A DNA stretch of 64,000 nt. Source: Rhinatrema bivittatum. Lineage: Eukaryota > Chordata > Amphibia > Gymnophiona > Rhinatrematidae. The notes under the pieces were generated by a model. That model saw only the letters and a program-made list of their open reading frames with translations, made no database searches and was not told where the DNA came from. Of this stretch, positions 43,860 through 54,723 are shown piece by piece (within the stretch, counting starts at the first letter, position 1; the number at the start of each line of letters is the position of its first letter). Position numbers and translations under genes: made by a program. Location of the stretch: positions 11,840,580 to 11,904,579 of the forward strand of contig NC_042633.1 in assembly GCF_901001135.1 (NCBI RefSeq), in the 5' to 3' direction.

Positions 43860-44140
43860 AGACGAATCAGTGATCCTAGGGCTGCCACCTGGACCCGAAT
43901 CGAGTTGTAGGCTAGTCCTTTGTCCACGCCGTCCTGAAGGAACTGGAGGATCAGAGGTACGGGAGCCGACCTGGGACGTATAGAGTGTGAAACACACCAG
44001 GACTCAAACACGTGCCAGACACGGACATACGCGCTGGAGGTAGACGTCTTCCTAGACTTGAGGAGGGTCTCGACTACAGGATCCGGATACCCGCGGCGCT
44101 GAAGGCACCGCCTCTCAAAAGCCAAGCCGCAAGACAGAAG
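43860..44140 (-). pseudogene. DIRS tyrosine recombinase, N-terminal fragment
   Basis: Encodes LLKSRKTSTSSAYVRVWHVF, then FLQDGVDKGLAYNSIRVQVAAL, the SAM-like DNA-binding N-domain of tyrosine recombinases, which in DIRS elements joins circular DNA to the genome. The R-H-R-Y catalytic half is absent because the element stops at about 43855. Confidence 0.85.
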
Positions 44141-44639
44141 CGTTCTACCTGGTTGAAAAATACTGGACCTTGGTGCAGGAGGTGTGGTAGATGCCTCAGG
44201 CGAAGCGGTCCGTTCACCGCTAAGTTGATCAGGTCCCCGAACCATGGCCGACGCGGCCACTCCGGCACTACGAAAATGACTGGGCCCTGGTGCCTCTCTA
44301 TCCTTCGGAGAACCTTGCCCACTAGTGGCCAGGGTGGGAATACATACAGCAGCAAACGGGGGGGCCAAGGGCATACCAATGCATCCACCCCTTCTGCGCC
44401 GTGATCCCTTCTGCGGCTGAAGAACCTGGCTGCCTTGGAGTTTTGAGCAGTGGCCATGAGATCTAAGTAGGGAGTTCCCCAGCGGTGGATGATAAGCTGC
44501 ATTGCCCTCTCGGAGAGTTCCCACTCTCCTGGATCCAGATGTTGTTGGCTCAGAAAGTCCGCCTGAACATTGTCCACCCCTGCAATGTGTGATGCTGCCA
44601 GATGGGATAGATGCCTTTCCGCCCAGGCCATCAGACTGT

Positions 44640-45118
44640 CTGCTTCCAGGGAGACTTGTTGGCTCCTGGTGCCCCCGACGATTGATGTACACCACCGTGG
44701 TCTCGTTGTTGGACAATATCCGGACCGCTCGTTGCTGAACGAGCGGGAAAAACTGCTCCAGTGCCAGGCGCACCGCTCTCATTTCCAGCTGGTTTATGGT
44801 CTACTTGGACTGTTCCGGTGTCCACAACCCCTGTGCTGATCGTGACTGGCAGACCGCCCCCCAGCCGGAAAGGCTGGCATCCGTAGTGACAACCACCCAG
44901 TCCGGGTCTCCAGGGGCATCCCCTGGGCCAGTTGTCGTGGGTTCAGCCACCACCGGAAGCTGTGCCTGGCACTCTGGGGGAGTGGGAGGACAATCTGATA
45001 GTCTTGAGATACCGGTTTCCAGTGGGAAAGCAATGCCCTCTGCAAGGGCCGTAGATGAGCGAAGGCCCAGGCCCAGGGCACGAGGTCCATGGTGGATGCC
45101 ATGGATCCGAGGAGCTGC
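44640..45118 (-). pseudogene. DIRS RNase H region, fragment
   Basis: On the minus strand WAWAFAHLRPLQRALLSHW and LPLPQSARHSFRWWLNPRQL are typical of the DIRS connection region. LEMRAVRLALEQF and RILSNNETTVVYINRRG (expected D-N-T replaced by N-N-E-T) mark the RNase H core. A stop lies between the two halves near 44800. Separated from RT by the CR1 insertion. Confidence 0.85.
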
Positions 45119-45809
45119 AGGGAATGGTTAATAGAACAGAAAATGTCATAATTCCTCTGTATCGCTCCATGGTAAGTCCGCACCTTGAATACTGTGTACA
45201 ATTCTGGTCGCCACATCTCAAAAAAGATATAGTTGCGATGGAGAAGGTACAGAGAAGGGCAACCAAAATGATAAAGGGGATGAAACAGCTCCCCTATGAG
45301 GAAAGGCTGAAGAGGTTAGGACTGTTCAGCTTGGAGAAGAGACGGCTGAGGGGGGATATGATAGAGGTCTTTAAGATTATGAGAAGTCTTGAACGAGTAG
45401 ATGTGACTCGGTTATTTACACTTTCGAATAATAGAAGGACTAGGGGGCATTCCATGAATTTAGCAAGTAACACATTTAAGACTAATTGGAGAAAATTCTT
45501 TTTCACTCAACGCACAATAAAGCCTGGAATTTGTTGCCAGAGGAGGTGGTTAGTGCAGTTAGTGTAGCTGGGTTCAAAAAAGGTTTGGATAAGTTCTTGG
45601 AGGAGAAGTCCATTAATGGCTATTAATCAATTATACTTAGGGAATAGCCACTGCTATTAATTGCATCAGTAGCATGGGTTCTTCTTAGTGTTTGGGTAAT
45701 TGCCAGGTTCTTGTGGCCTGGTTTTGGCCTCTGTTGGAAACAGGATGCTGGGCTTGATGGACCCTTGGTCTGACCCAGCATGGCAATTTCTTATGTTCTT
45801 ATGTTCTTA
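45119..45809 (+). mobile_element. CR1-type LINE 3' fragment nested in the DIRS element
   Basis: 5'-truncated CR1: NRTENVIIPLYRSMVSPHLEYC, PYEERLKRLGLFSLEKRRLR, THSMNLASNTFKTNW-like end (frameshift near 45520), then the 3' UTR with GGGCTTGATGGACCCTTGG and terminal TTCTTATGTTCTTATGTTCTTA. No target duplication is evident, which is usual for CR1. Less decayed than the copy at 270-1085. Confidence 0.93.
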
Positions 45810-46780
45810 GTCCCAGGCCGTGGGAGCTGCGAGGGTGGAGAAGCGTTGTATCTGCTCCGGGATGGCTTGCGCCCGATCCGGCCTCAAGTAGACTCTGCCC
45901 CTGGTTGTGTCGAAGCGTGCTCCCAGGAAATCCAAAATCTGCGATGGTAGGAGAGTGCTCTTGGAGAAGTTGATGACCCAACCCAAGGATTGGAGGAGTT
46001 GAACCACCCGCGAGACCGCCGCTTGACCCTGAGCGAGCGTCTTGGCACGGATGAGCCAATCGTCCAGGTATGGGTGCACCAAGATGCCCTCTCGGCGGAG
46101 AGCTGCCGCTACCACCACCATAACCTTGGAAAACGTTCGAGGGGCGGTTGCAAGACCAAATGGGAGCGCTTGAAATTGGAAGTGTTGTCCCAGTATTTTG
46201 AATCGCAGGAACCGTTGATGCTCCAGTAGGATGGGTATGTGCAAGTAAGCTTCAGTCAAGTCCAGAGACGCGAGGAATTCCCCTGTGTGGACTGCCGCTA
46301 TCATGGATCGTAGAGTCTCCATCCGGAAGTGTAACACCCTGAGAGACTTGTTGACCAACTTGAGGTCCAGGATTGGTCGAAAGGAACCGTCCTTTTTGGG
46401 GATGACGAAGTAAATTGAATAGTGTCCGGAGCCCACTTCCCGTGGGGGTACAGGAATGATGGCCCCGAGGTCTAGTAGCCTGTTGAGGGTCTGGGAGACC
46501 GCTAGCTGCTTGTGCGGAGATCCGCAGGGGGAGAAGAGGAACTGGTCTCTCGGTGGTCTTACAAATTCCAATGCGTAGCCTTGTCTTAAGATGTCCAAGA
46601 TCCAAGGTGATGTGAGCCCACTCCTCATAAAAGAGTGTGATGTGTCCCCCGATCCTGTGGGACCTACGTTGCATCCAGAAATGGTTCCTGGAGGGAGTGA
46701 AGGACCTGGAACCCGAAGACTGAGGCCTATCCTCAGGAAAACGGTGTACGGCATTTTCTCCCAGGAGTTTAATGATCTGA
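45810..46780 (-). pseudogene. DIRS reverse transcriptase
   Basis: Minus-strand frame with YSIYFVIPKKDGSFRPILDL, LASLDLTEAYLHIPI, the FQALPFGLATAPRTF block and catalytic YLDDWL. The linker FLGARFDTTRGRVYL follows. The frame is open over the whole RT (about 320 codons) until the CR1 junction, where it loses its RNase H partner. Confidence 0.9.
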
Positions 46781-48390
46781 TCCGGATCCTCACCGAACAG
46801 AAACTTGCCTTTGAACGGCAGAGATCCCAACCTCGCCTTAGATGAGGTGTCTGCCGACCAGTTCCGAAGCCAGAGGAGCCGACACGCTGAGACAAGAGAG
46901 ACCATGGATCTAGCCAGGACACGCACAAGGTCGTAAAGGGCATCAGCTCCATAAGCGACCACTGCTTCCAGACGATCAGCCTGTGAGGCTTCCTCGGGTG
47001 GCAGCGCTTGCAAAGTCAACAGCTGTTGAACCCAACGGAGGCCCGCCCGCTGGGCCAGGGAAGTACAAAGTGCCGCCCGGAGCCCAAGGGCGGAGACCTC
47101 AAAGACCTTCTTGAGGTAGACCTCCAGCTTCCGGTCCTGCAGATCCTGCAGCGCCGTGCTTCCAGTTACCGGGATGGTTGTACGTTTCATAACCGCCGAG
47201 ACTGCGGCGTCAACCGTCAGGACCCTAAGGAGGTCCAGTACCTCCTCCGGGAGAGGGTAGAGTTTTTCCATCGCCCTGCTGACCTTCAGAGAGGATTCGG
47301 GAGCGTCCCATTCCCTGGCTATTAGTTGCATGAAGGTGGGGTGGTTAGGGAAGGCTTTTGATGAAGGTCGAAGTCCTGCCAAGATGGGGTCCCCCTTCTT
47401 CCCCGAAATGGAGGGCCCCGGCCCTGCGGGTGCTGGCGCTTCCTGCGGCGGGTCAAGGTCGAGCTCCTGGAGAATGTGGGGAATGAGGTCATCTAGCTTT
47501 TCCTTCTGAAAAATACGCAGCACTCTGGGGTCGTCCCCTTCTAGGTGGGCTGTCAGGAGAGGTCATCCGACCCCTGCAGGGGGTCCATGGGGGGTGGATC
47601 GACTCCTGAAGTGCCCCCTGCCAATGGGGGGAGAGCCAACCCAATCCTGGAAGCCCCCGCCGAGGATCCGGATGTTCTGGGCCCCGGGGTGTCCCCCACC
47701 CTGGGGACCTTGGGAGGTGGAGGTGCTGCCGCTGAGTCAGGGTTATGGCCCATGCTTGCCATATAGGCGTGGTGCATTAGCACCACAAATTCTTTCATAA
47801 AATAGGAGGATCTCGCAGGAGGCAGTGCAGTAGGGTCCTCAGTCAGCCCCCCGGGGCCCAAAGGCGGAACCGGGGTGAGGATCGGAGGTGAAATGTCGGG
47901 GAGATCCTCCATCTCCTCTTCCATTGGTGCTGTACACGCTGCCTCCAAAATAGCCACCGTTCCCGCCAAAGACGGGAGAGGGGCCGAACCAGGCAGCTGC
48001 AGCCGCGCCGCGGGAAGAAGGCCTTCTTGCTGGCAACGAGGTGCCCTCCCCAGCTCTCCACAGGCGGCACATCGCTCGAATCGCAGCATCGGCACCGCGG
48101 TATCGGGCCGGAAGAGGGGGGTGCCGCAAGGTAACCAGTGCCGCGGGCAGCAGGAAAATGCTTCTGCTGTCCCCGGCCCCACCGAGGGAAACTTGTCCTC
48201 CCCAGACAGCGGTCCCGAGGAATGCGCATCTCGGGACCGCAGGCCGAATCGCAGCACGAGGGGGGGAGGGACTGAACCCGCCAGCAATCACCCCCCAAGG
48301 GAAGACAGGCACCGAAGGAAACTGTAAAGGGAAAAAAACCCCAGAACCTGGAAATAAGGAGAAGAGAGAGAGATGAAGTGCTGTTTGCAA
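46760..48390 (-). pseudogene. DIRS gag-like region, in two frames
   Basis: The upstream part (47553-48390) has MEEEMEDLPDISPPILTPVP and proline-rich segments. The downstream part (about 46700-47523) has FMQLIAREWDAPESSLKVSR, VSAVMKRTTIPVTGSTALQD and LGLRAALCTSLAQRAGLRW, typical of DIRS ORF1. The two are in different frames with a stop at 47553, so the ORF is broken. DIRS ORF1 is regarded as Gag-like; its structure is poorly known. Confidence 0.75.
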
Positions 48391-48706
48391 GCACAGAGGG
48401 GCAGAGCCTGGCTGACCTGCCTGCCTTTACCCTTTTTTTTTTTTTCTTATCAACTTGATTCAACAACAAAGTAAAAAGAAACAAACTGTAAAGTAAGAGG
48501 GGAGAGAATAGAAATCCTACAATCCCAGGGGAGCTAAGGCTCCCCAGCTCCTATCTGCTGGAGTCAGAAGAATACTGAGAGCATAGGGAGGGTGCACTGG
48601 CTTATAGAGCTGCACCCTTCGAAGCTCTGTTCTGACTCCATCTGCTGGACGGGGGACATAACCCACCATCTGGACTGATCCTGGTATGTACAGGGAACCT
48701 GTAATA

Positions 48707-50030
48707 CTATTTGATTCGTACTTCTAGGTGATATTTTTCTTTCAAGAAGAATAATCTTAGTTTTCTCAATATTTAGGACTAATCTCATCTGAGTAAGTAC
48801 TTGTTTTATGGCTTTCAGATACATTGACAAGAGTTTGCAGGCATTATCCACTGAGTCCTCTATTGGCAGCAGGATCTGTATGTCGTCTGCGTATAAAAAA
48901 TATGTCAAATCAAGACCTGAAAGCAGATGACACAATGGCAACATATACATAGGGGCGGATTTTCAGAGCCCTGCTCGCGTAAATCCGCCCAAAACCAGGC
49001 GGATTTACGCGAGCATGGCCCTGCGCGCCGGGAAGCCTATTTTACATAGGCCTCCCGGCGCGCGCAGAGCCCCGGGACTCGCGTACGTCCCGGGGTTCTC
49101 GGAGGGGGGCGTGTCGGGGGGCGGGGCCGGAGCGCGCGGCGTTGCGGGGGCGTGTCGGCAGCGTTTTGGGGGCAGGTACGGGGCGTGGCTACGGCCCGGG
49201 GGCGTGGCCGCGCCCTCCGTACCCGCCCCCAGGTCGCGGCCCGGCGCGCAGCAGGCCCGCTGGCGCGCGGGGATTTACGTCTCCCTCCGGGAGGCGTAAA
49301 TCCCCCGACAAAGGTAAGGGGGGGGTGTAGACAGGGCCGGGGGGGTGGGTTAGGTAGGGGAAGGGAGGGTAAGGTGAGGGGAGGGCAAAGGAAAGTTCCC
49401 TCCGAGGCCGCTCCGATTTCGGAGCGGCCTTGGAGGGAACGGGGGAGGCAGCGCGGCTCGGCGCGCGCAGGCTATACAAAATCGATAGCCTTGCGCGCGC
49501 CGATCCAGGATTTTAGTGGATACGCGCGGCTCCGCGCGTATCTACTAAAATCCAGCGTACTTTTGCTTGAGTCTGATGCGCAAGCAAAAGTAGGCTGATC
49601 GCGCTTCTTTTAAAATCTACCCCATATTGAGCAAGGATGCAGAGAGTGAGGAACCTTGCGGAACACCTGTGTTAAGATCAAATTTGTTAGAGCACGTATT
49701 ATTCACTTGCACTTGAAAAAAACGGTTTGTTAAAAAAGATTCAAACCAACTTAATATCGTGTCTGTTAATCCAATTTCAGATAACCACTTTAATAAAAAT
49801 TGATGATTAACGGTGTCAAAAGCCACAGATAAATCTAATAAAATCAGGAAATATGACTTCCCATGGTCCATCCCTTTTAGCACAGTATCCAAAAGTGATA
49901 AAAGCAATGTTTTTGTACTAAAATGATGATTCTTCTTAGTACTAAGAAGAATTAAAAGTTTGGTTAAAGTTGCTAACAGCACAGTGAACATTTTAAGTAT
50001 TTTAAACACATGGAGCACTTAAGCACTAAA
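48707..50030 (-). mobile_element. L2-type LINE RT fragment, split by a Harbinger MITE and cut by the DIRS
   Basis: Minus strand. 49627-50018 encodes LLDLSVAFDTVNHQFLLKWL and GVPQGSSLSASLLN; 48707-48948 continues with MYMLPLCHLLSGL, YFLYADDIQILLPI and TKIILLERK. Skipping the MITE at 48952-49623 joins these two at the normal position between the GVPQGSS block and YADD. The right side is 5'-truncated; the left side ends where the DIRS terminus begins. Confidence 0.9.
48952..49623 (+). mobile_element. Harbinger-type MITE, full length (672 bp), in L2 RT
   Basis: Starts GGGGCGGATTTTCAGAGCC and ends with the inverse of GGGGTAGATTTTAAAAG. The direct repeat ATA flanks it (48949-48951, 49624-49626). 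The hairpin GTTCCCTCCGAGGCCGCTCC / GGAGCGGCCTTGGAGGGAAC is at 49396-49440. Same family as 3541-4210. Because it cleanly interrupts a recognisable RT frame, its boundaries are exact. Overlapping open frames are not genes. Confidence 0.9.
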
Positions 50031-50249
50031 AAATTCTTTAAAAAATGTACTATGGACTGACCAATGATTATGCATAAGGCAGAGTGATTGAACAGGCATG
50101 GATTGCCACACAATGACGCCTATTATGATGGTCAATTAGGAATGCGCAGATAATCGCTTACATTAAGAGGTGTGGGGATTTAGAGTCATTTCACATAAGT
50201 CATATTGGTTCCCTGCCCAATTTATAATTTAGAGGACGACATTAGGGGT

Positions 50250-50640
50250 TAATCGTCTATGGAACACCATGCCACTCGAAATAAGGCTGCAGAGAAATTT
50301 GAAAATATTCAAATCTAACAAGCGTTTTATAAAGATAAAGAGAAAGAGAAAAACAGTTGATTGATAAGGAAGCACCAAGCAAACAGTTGATGTTTTTAAC
50401 CTACAATTGCATTTTAATGTTAAATTTGAACCGCTTAATAATTTCCTAACAAACAGTTAAGCTTAAACACATAGTTTATTGTACTAAATATTACCGTACT
50501 ATGATGGCACATATTTAAATTTGTAATCTAAACCACTCATATTTTTCTTTATAATGCCTTTCTGTAAACCATTGTGATGGTTATCTAACTTAACGACGGT
50601 ATAGAAGAGTTTTTAAATTAAATTAAATTAACAAATCAAT
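50250..50640 (+). mobile_element. L2-type LINE 3' end
   Basis: ORF2 C-terminal remnant (WNTMPLEIRLQRNLKIFK), then a 3' UTR ending AACTTAACGACGGTATAGAAGAG and an A/T-rich tail. Closely related to the copies at 43325 and 52653. Confidence 0.8.
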
Positions 50641-50688
50641 TGGCGTTTTAGACCATATACTCTTGGTTTCTCTCCCTATTAGATAAGA

Positions 50689-52335
50689 TGTTATGATGCT
50701 GCTTGTGGGCCTAGCTGCAAGCAGCCTCTTACCTCTGCGGCCCGGAGGCTGCCACCGATGCTGTTTCTTCCCGTGGCCTCCGCGCTGCCATCTTTTCTGC
50801 TGCCTGGAGGCCGCCACTGCCGTTGCCTGAATCGCGGCCTGAGCGCAGTCTGTCCCTCGTGGCAGGCAGAGCCGCTGCCATTGTCTGTTTTCGCGGCTTG
50901 GAGCCGCCGACACGAGGGCTCCATTTTGTGGCCTAGTGCCTCCTCCAGCCTGATCTTCGCGGCATGGACACCGCTGCCACTGTCGCAGGTCCTGGCCTTC
51001 CTCTATGCGTGCAGCCATGCCTCTCTCTGCTATTTAAAGGGCCTGCGGTGGAAAAAGCCCCACAACCTAGCCTGATGACATCCCCAGGGCGTCTTCTCTT
51101 CAGTCTTATAAAAGGGCTCCTCGTCAGTCCCTTGTGGCCTCTGCAAGGAACCAGTCCACTCCTGGATTCTTTGTCGGTTCCAGCTCTTCATTCCAGGAGG
51201 CTCCAAGGTCCATCTTTGCTTCTTCAAGGTCCTCTGTTCTTCATGAGAGCTCCCTTGTCTTTGTCCATTGTTCCGGGTCTCATCAGATCCTGTCTCCAGA
51301 TGTTCCTGTCTCCAGACTTTCCGGTCTCTAGATGTTCCAGTCGTTCCTGATGTCCTGTGTTCCAGCCCTGATCCTGTTGTCCTCGTTTCCAGCTCTTCGT
51401 CCTGATTCCAGGATTCCCATTTGATCATCCTTCATGGTGTGCCACTGTCATGGTCAGTGACCAGCCCATGGGAGGCTGTGCAGGGCGCCTCATGGCACAA
51501 GGTCTATCTTCATGTCTGCGGCGCAAGTCTCTGGAAGGCTCCTGTTTTTAATGCCGAGGTCTGTTCCTGAATCTGAGTTCCGAGTCTTGAATCCTGTTCC
51601 CGGTCTTTGGAGTACCTTATACCTGCTTCTGTCCATGCCCAAGGCTCTAGCCAGAACCTGCTTCGCTCCAGCATTGTCCGCAACCAGCCAAGGGCAGCTG
51701 TGTAGGGCACGCCTCGGTGCAGGACTCTCCAGAATCTTCGATATGTCTCCGGATCCAAGTCTTCACTTCCTAACTTGGAATCTGTTTCGCTTCTGGCGTG
51801 GTCCGCGACCAGCCATGGGTGGATGTATAGGGCGTGCTGCGGTGCAGTAATCAATTTGTACTAGTGCCTGTATCCTGCGTCTTCGTCTAAGTTTCCTAGT
51901 GTCCTGAATCCTTGTCTAAGTCTCTGAATATCCTGAATCCTTGTCTAGTCTTTGAGTATACTGAATCCTCATCCAAGTCTCCATGTGCCTACGTCTCATC
52001 CAAGTCTCCATTTCTATGTCTCATCCTTGTTCCAGTGCCATTGCCTGTCCTAGACCGCTGTCCATCCTGTTGCTCCTGCCATCAAAGCGGAAGTTCTGAA
52101 AAGGCTATCAAGTGACTGGAGGGCTACCCAGAGATCAGCATTGTGTTGTTGGGTCTCTTCTGGTGCGTTCAGGTTTGGCTAGGGTCAGGGCCCCTAATCT
52201 TCAACCTATCCGCCCGTGCTCGGATACATCTCTCCTACCTCGGCGCTTCTCTGGAGTTCCCTCTGGGGTCGAGCTGTAGCCCAAGGGCACACTCTCTCTT
52301 CTGGATCGGGACCGCTCCCTAGGATTCCCGTAACA
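50689..52335 (+). mobile_element. Gypsy-type solo LTR (1647 bp) with 5-bp target duplication
   Basis: Begins TGTTATGATGCTGC and ends TTCCCGTAACA, flanked by a perfect TAAGA (50684-50688, 52336-52340). Has TATA box TATAAAAG (51107) and diverged internal repeats with GTGGTCCGCGACCAGCCATGGG. Longest solo LTR here; same family as 23444-24930. Open frames inside are incidental. Confidence 0.88.
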
Positions 52336-52340
52336 TAAGA

Positions 52341-52652
52341 AGCCTACCAAAGATCATCGGGTGTTCTTTATACCAGGGGTTCCCCCCTGAGGAAGCTGCT
52401 TTCGGTGAAACAAGGGCCTTGTACAGGCAATTGACACCATACCCAGGAGGAACCCCTTACCTATTTGCTTTCTGATTTATTGCAAGCACTTTTTGGATAA
52501 TAGACTGGCTACTCATTTTTTGTACTTTCCAACATTGTCATTGTATTTGTCTCATGCTTAAATGATTTTCGTGTTCAATATTGTTGTAACATACTTAGGT
52601 CTGCTTGAAAATAATTGTGCCATGATGGCCAAGCATTGATACCTGTATTAAA
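52341..52652. repeat. Repeat end with CTGAGGAAGC..GAAAC motif
   Basis: CCCCTGAGGAAGCTGCTTTCGGTGAAACAAGGGCC (52386-52420) resembles a motif found near the ends of some amphibian retroelements, with a CTGARGA..GAAA core like that of hammerhead ribozymes in Penelope-like elements. Family not assigned; no coding part seen. Confidence 0.35.
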
Positions 52653-52840
52653 AGACATGATTTATCACTTTCACCAAATAATATTGAACATAAAATTATG
52701 TTACCGAATCTTTATGGCACCTACATAGTATGTATTATCCTATACAATTATCAACCTTATTTTATGTACCTTTCTGTAAACCGTTGTGATGGTATTTAAC
52801 TTAACGACGGTAAAAAAAAAGATTTTAAATAAATAAATGT
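52653..52840 (+). mobile_element. Short L2 LINE 3' tail
   Basis: TTCTGTAAACCGTTGTGATGGTATTTAACTTAACGACGG and an AAATAAAT tail. TGTATTA is found on both sides (near 52644 and 52838), a probable target duplication. Confidence 0.75.
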
Positions 52841-53364
52841 ATTAGCACTCACACCATAGGAGTGCACAGTCTGCAATTGAGCAGTATTTAGCGTATCAAT
52901 ACTTATTTGTATAAGGTCACATGATTGTTTGTGCCACTTTTGTTAACATTAAGGTGTTGGTTTATTTTAATTTTATTTTTCTGTGAATGATTAATAAATA
53001 TTTTTGTTTTAACTAATACCATATCAACAACACTAGTGCTCTTTTATCTTGGGTATATTTTTCGACTATGCTTTTAGCCTATCAAGAAGACCAGCTGCCT
53101 GGATCAACTGCCTGGTTAGCTCAGAATGAAGTGGAATAATTGTAGTTAGTGTTACTGAAATGATATTTTAAGCCTTATTCTAGGAGTGTGGACTTCAGTG
53201 ATTATCAGAATACTTTATATTTGAGTAATACACCTGCTTCTCAGCTAGAAATGCATTACAAATTCTGGATATAGCTGTCAAGGCTGAAACACAGCTGTAC
53301 ACCCATGAAATCAGGCTGGCACCATATAAAATTAATGCAAACATGTCTCCTTTTCTCCTCACAG
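52841..53364. other. End of V2R intron 3
   Basis: AT-rich intronic sequence ending in CTTTTCTCCTCACAG, a good acceptor. Nothing else recognised. Confidence 0.7.
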
Positions 53365-53592
53365 CTCCTGCATTATGTATGGAAGGTACGTTTCCAGAAC
53401 ACCATGGGCCGGGAGATTTTCTTTGACCAAAAGGGCAACCCACCGGCTGCTTATGACATCCTTAATTGGTATCTGCCTTCAAATAGCTCATTTACCAATG
53501 TAAAGATTGGCCACTATGACTCAGGAGCCGCCCATGGCCAGGACATCAAAATCAATACCAGTGCCATTACGTGGAGTGAAGACTATGCACAG
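53365..53592 (+). CDS. Vomeronasal type-2 receptor, exon 4
   Basis: 228 nt, 76 codons, phase 0 at both ends, the standard size of V2R exon 4. Encodes the end of the venus-flytrap domain: LLHYVWKVRFQNTMGREIFF, DQKGNPPAAYDILNWYLPS, IGHYDSGAAHG and IKINTSAITW. Bounded by CTCACAG and a GTTAGA donor (53593). No disruption. It belongs to exons 1-3 by strand, phase and family order even though intron 3 is 36 kb. The next exons (about 124 nt cysteine-rich region and about 900 nt seven-helix domain) are not found downstream to 64000. Confidence 0.92.
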
Positions 53593-54528
53593 GTTAGATG
53601 ACCCCCCTGTCTTCATAAAAACTGATTAACAAGGTGCTCAGTAGTTATGATGGGAGGAACCTTCTTTGATCTGAATGACGTCTAATTTCAGTCACATTAA
53701 CATTTTATTTGGATCTTTTTGGTCAATCAAATTCAGCTTCAGATAGCTTTGAATCTGGCTCTGATTTATTTTTCATTAATTATAAGCAGACTGGGACCTT
53801 TAGCTCAGTAGGAGAGTCACCACCCCAGAATCCAGGGCTCACCAGTCTGTATCTTGGGAAGGCTTCTATGGGAGAAACATTGCAATAATCTGAACTAATT
53901 TTTATTTATTTATTTTCCTCCTTGCATTATACTTCAGAGTGGATTACTTTTAGGTATTGTAGATATTTCTTTAGCCCCATAGGGCTTACAATTTATGGAA
54001 GTCATTTACTAAGCAACTTCCTGCTGCTTTGTAAATCCTGCAGTATTTTCCCCGGCAGTAAAATACTGTTGGGAAAACATCTTTTGCATTACTTGGCCCC
54101 AAAATGTCGCACAAAGGTGTCCCTAAGAATTTGGGAGCTGACATATTTGAAAGGGGCAGATTAGCTCATACTAACACCCTCCCAGATGTGTAAATATCTC
54201 TGGGATCTCTATACACCTCCTGTTGCCCATGAAGGCAGCCAATAAGTAATTAAAAACATATTTAAAGGTTTAAACCTCCGGGGAGACAGGCCCTGCCTAA
54301 CTCTAACACTTTTACTTAAAAATTATCCCCTCCCCTCCCCCCCTTGGATGCTGGCTCTCCATCCAAGCCCATCATCTGGATCTTTCCTGGACCAATGATA
54401 GAAGTACTGATGGTGTATTAGGTGACCAGAGTGCCTCCTAAGTTCCGGGCCCAGCAGTAGACGTTTTTCAAAATAGTCTGGGCTGCCCCTATCAAGTGAA
54501 TTTCATAATACTGCTGATGAATACTGAA
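53593..54528. other. Start of V2R intron 4, nothing assigned
   Basis: Intronic DNA. A weak tRNA-like A box (TAGCTCAGTAGG, about 53801) may mark an old SINE, but no B box follows. Confidence 0.5.
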
Positions 54529-54723
54529 CAGGGTTGCCAACCGGCTCCGTATTTTCAGGACAGGTTCATCCAGTCCTGGTTTTACTCCCCTGCACGCAGG
54601 TACTTATAGTCTTGATTTTCTGAGGGAGTGTAATAGGAAAATCAGAATAAGTCCCAGCATCAATGAGTAAAGCCAGGACTGGAACAACTTGTCCTGAAAA
54701 TCTGGAGCTGGTTGGCAACCCTA
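54529..54723. mobile_element. Small hAT-type MITE (195 bp)
   Basis: CAGGGTTGCCAACCGGCTCC at the left pairs with GGAGCTGGTTGGCAACCCTA at the right; the inner arms (TTTTCAGGACA / TGTCCTGAAAA, CCAGTCCTGG / CCAGGACTGG) also pair. Flanked by ATACTGAA (54521-54528) and ACACTGAA (54724-54731), an 8-bp target duplication with one change, as in hAT elements. Confidence 0.8.

Larger units (their letters stand above)
43855..48706 (-). mobile_element. DIRS-type tyrosine-recombinase retrotransposon, 3'-truncated
   Basis: Read on the minus strand: terminal sequence at about 48560-48706, gag-like region (about 46760-48390), RT (45810-46780), RNase H (44640-45118) and the N-terminal part of a tyrosine recombinase (43860-44140). 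The gene order and protein signatures fit DIRS elements. The catalytic C-terminus of the recombinase and the right terminal repeats are missing; the break is at a TA microsatellite. A CR1 fragment (45119-45809) sits between RT and RNase H. Multiple frame changes show it is inactive. Confidence 0.9.
8679..53592 (+). other. V2R gene span within the window (exons 1-4)
   Basis: Exon sizes 218, 292, 840 and 228 nt; introns 7006, 343 and 35,987 bp. All junctions are GT-AG and in phase, giving 526 codons. The expected cysteine-rich and seven-helix exons must follow beyond 64000 if the gene is complete, which makes intron 4 at least 10.4 kb. Nearly all of intron 3 is annotated as transposons. Confidence 0.85.

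Noticed and set aside
53795..53860. tRNA-like stretch with an A-box-like TAGCTCAGTAGG
   Set aside because: No B box, no cloverleaf I can draw; at most an old SINE trace.
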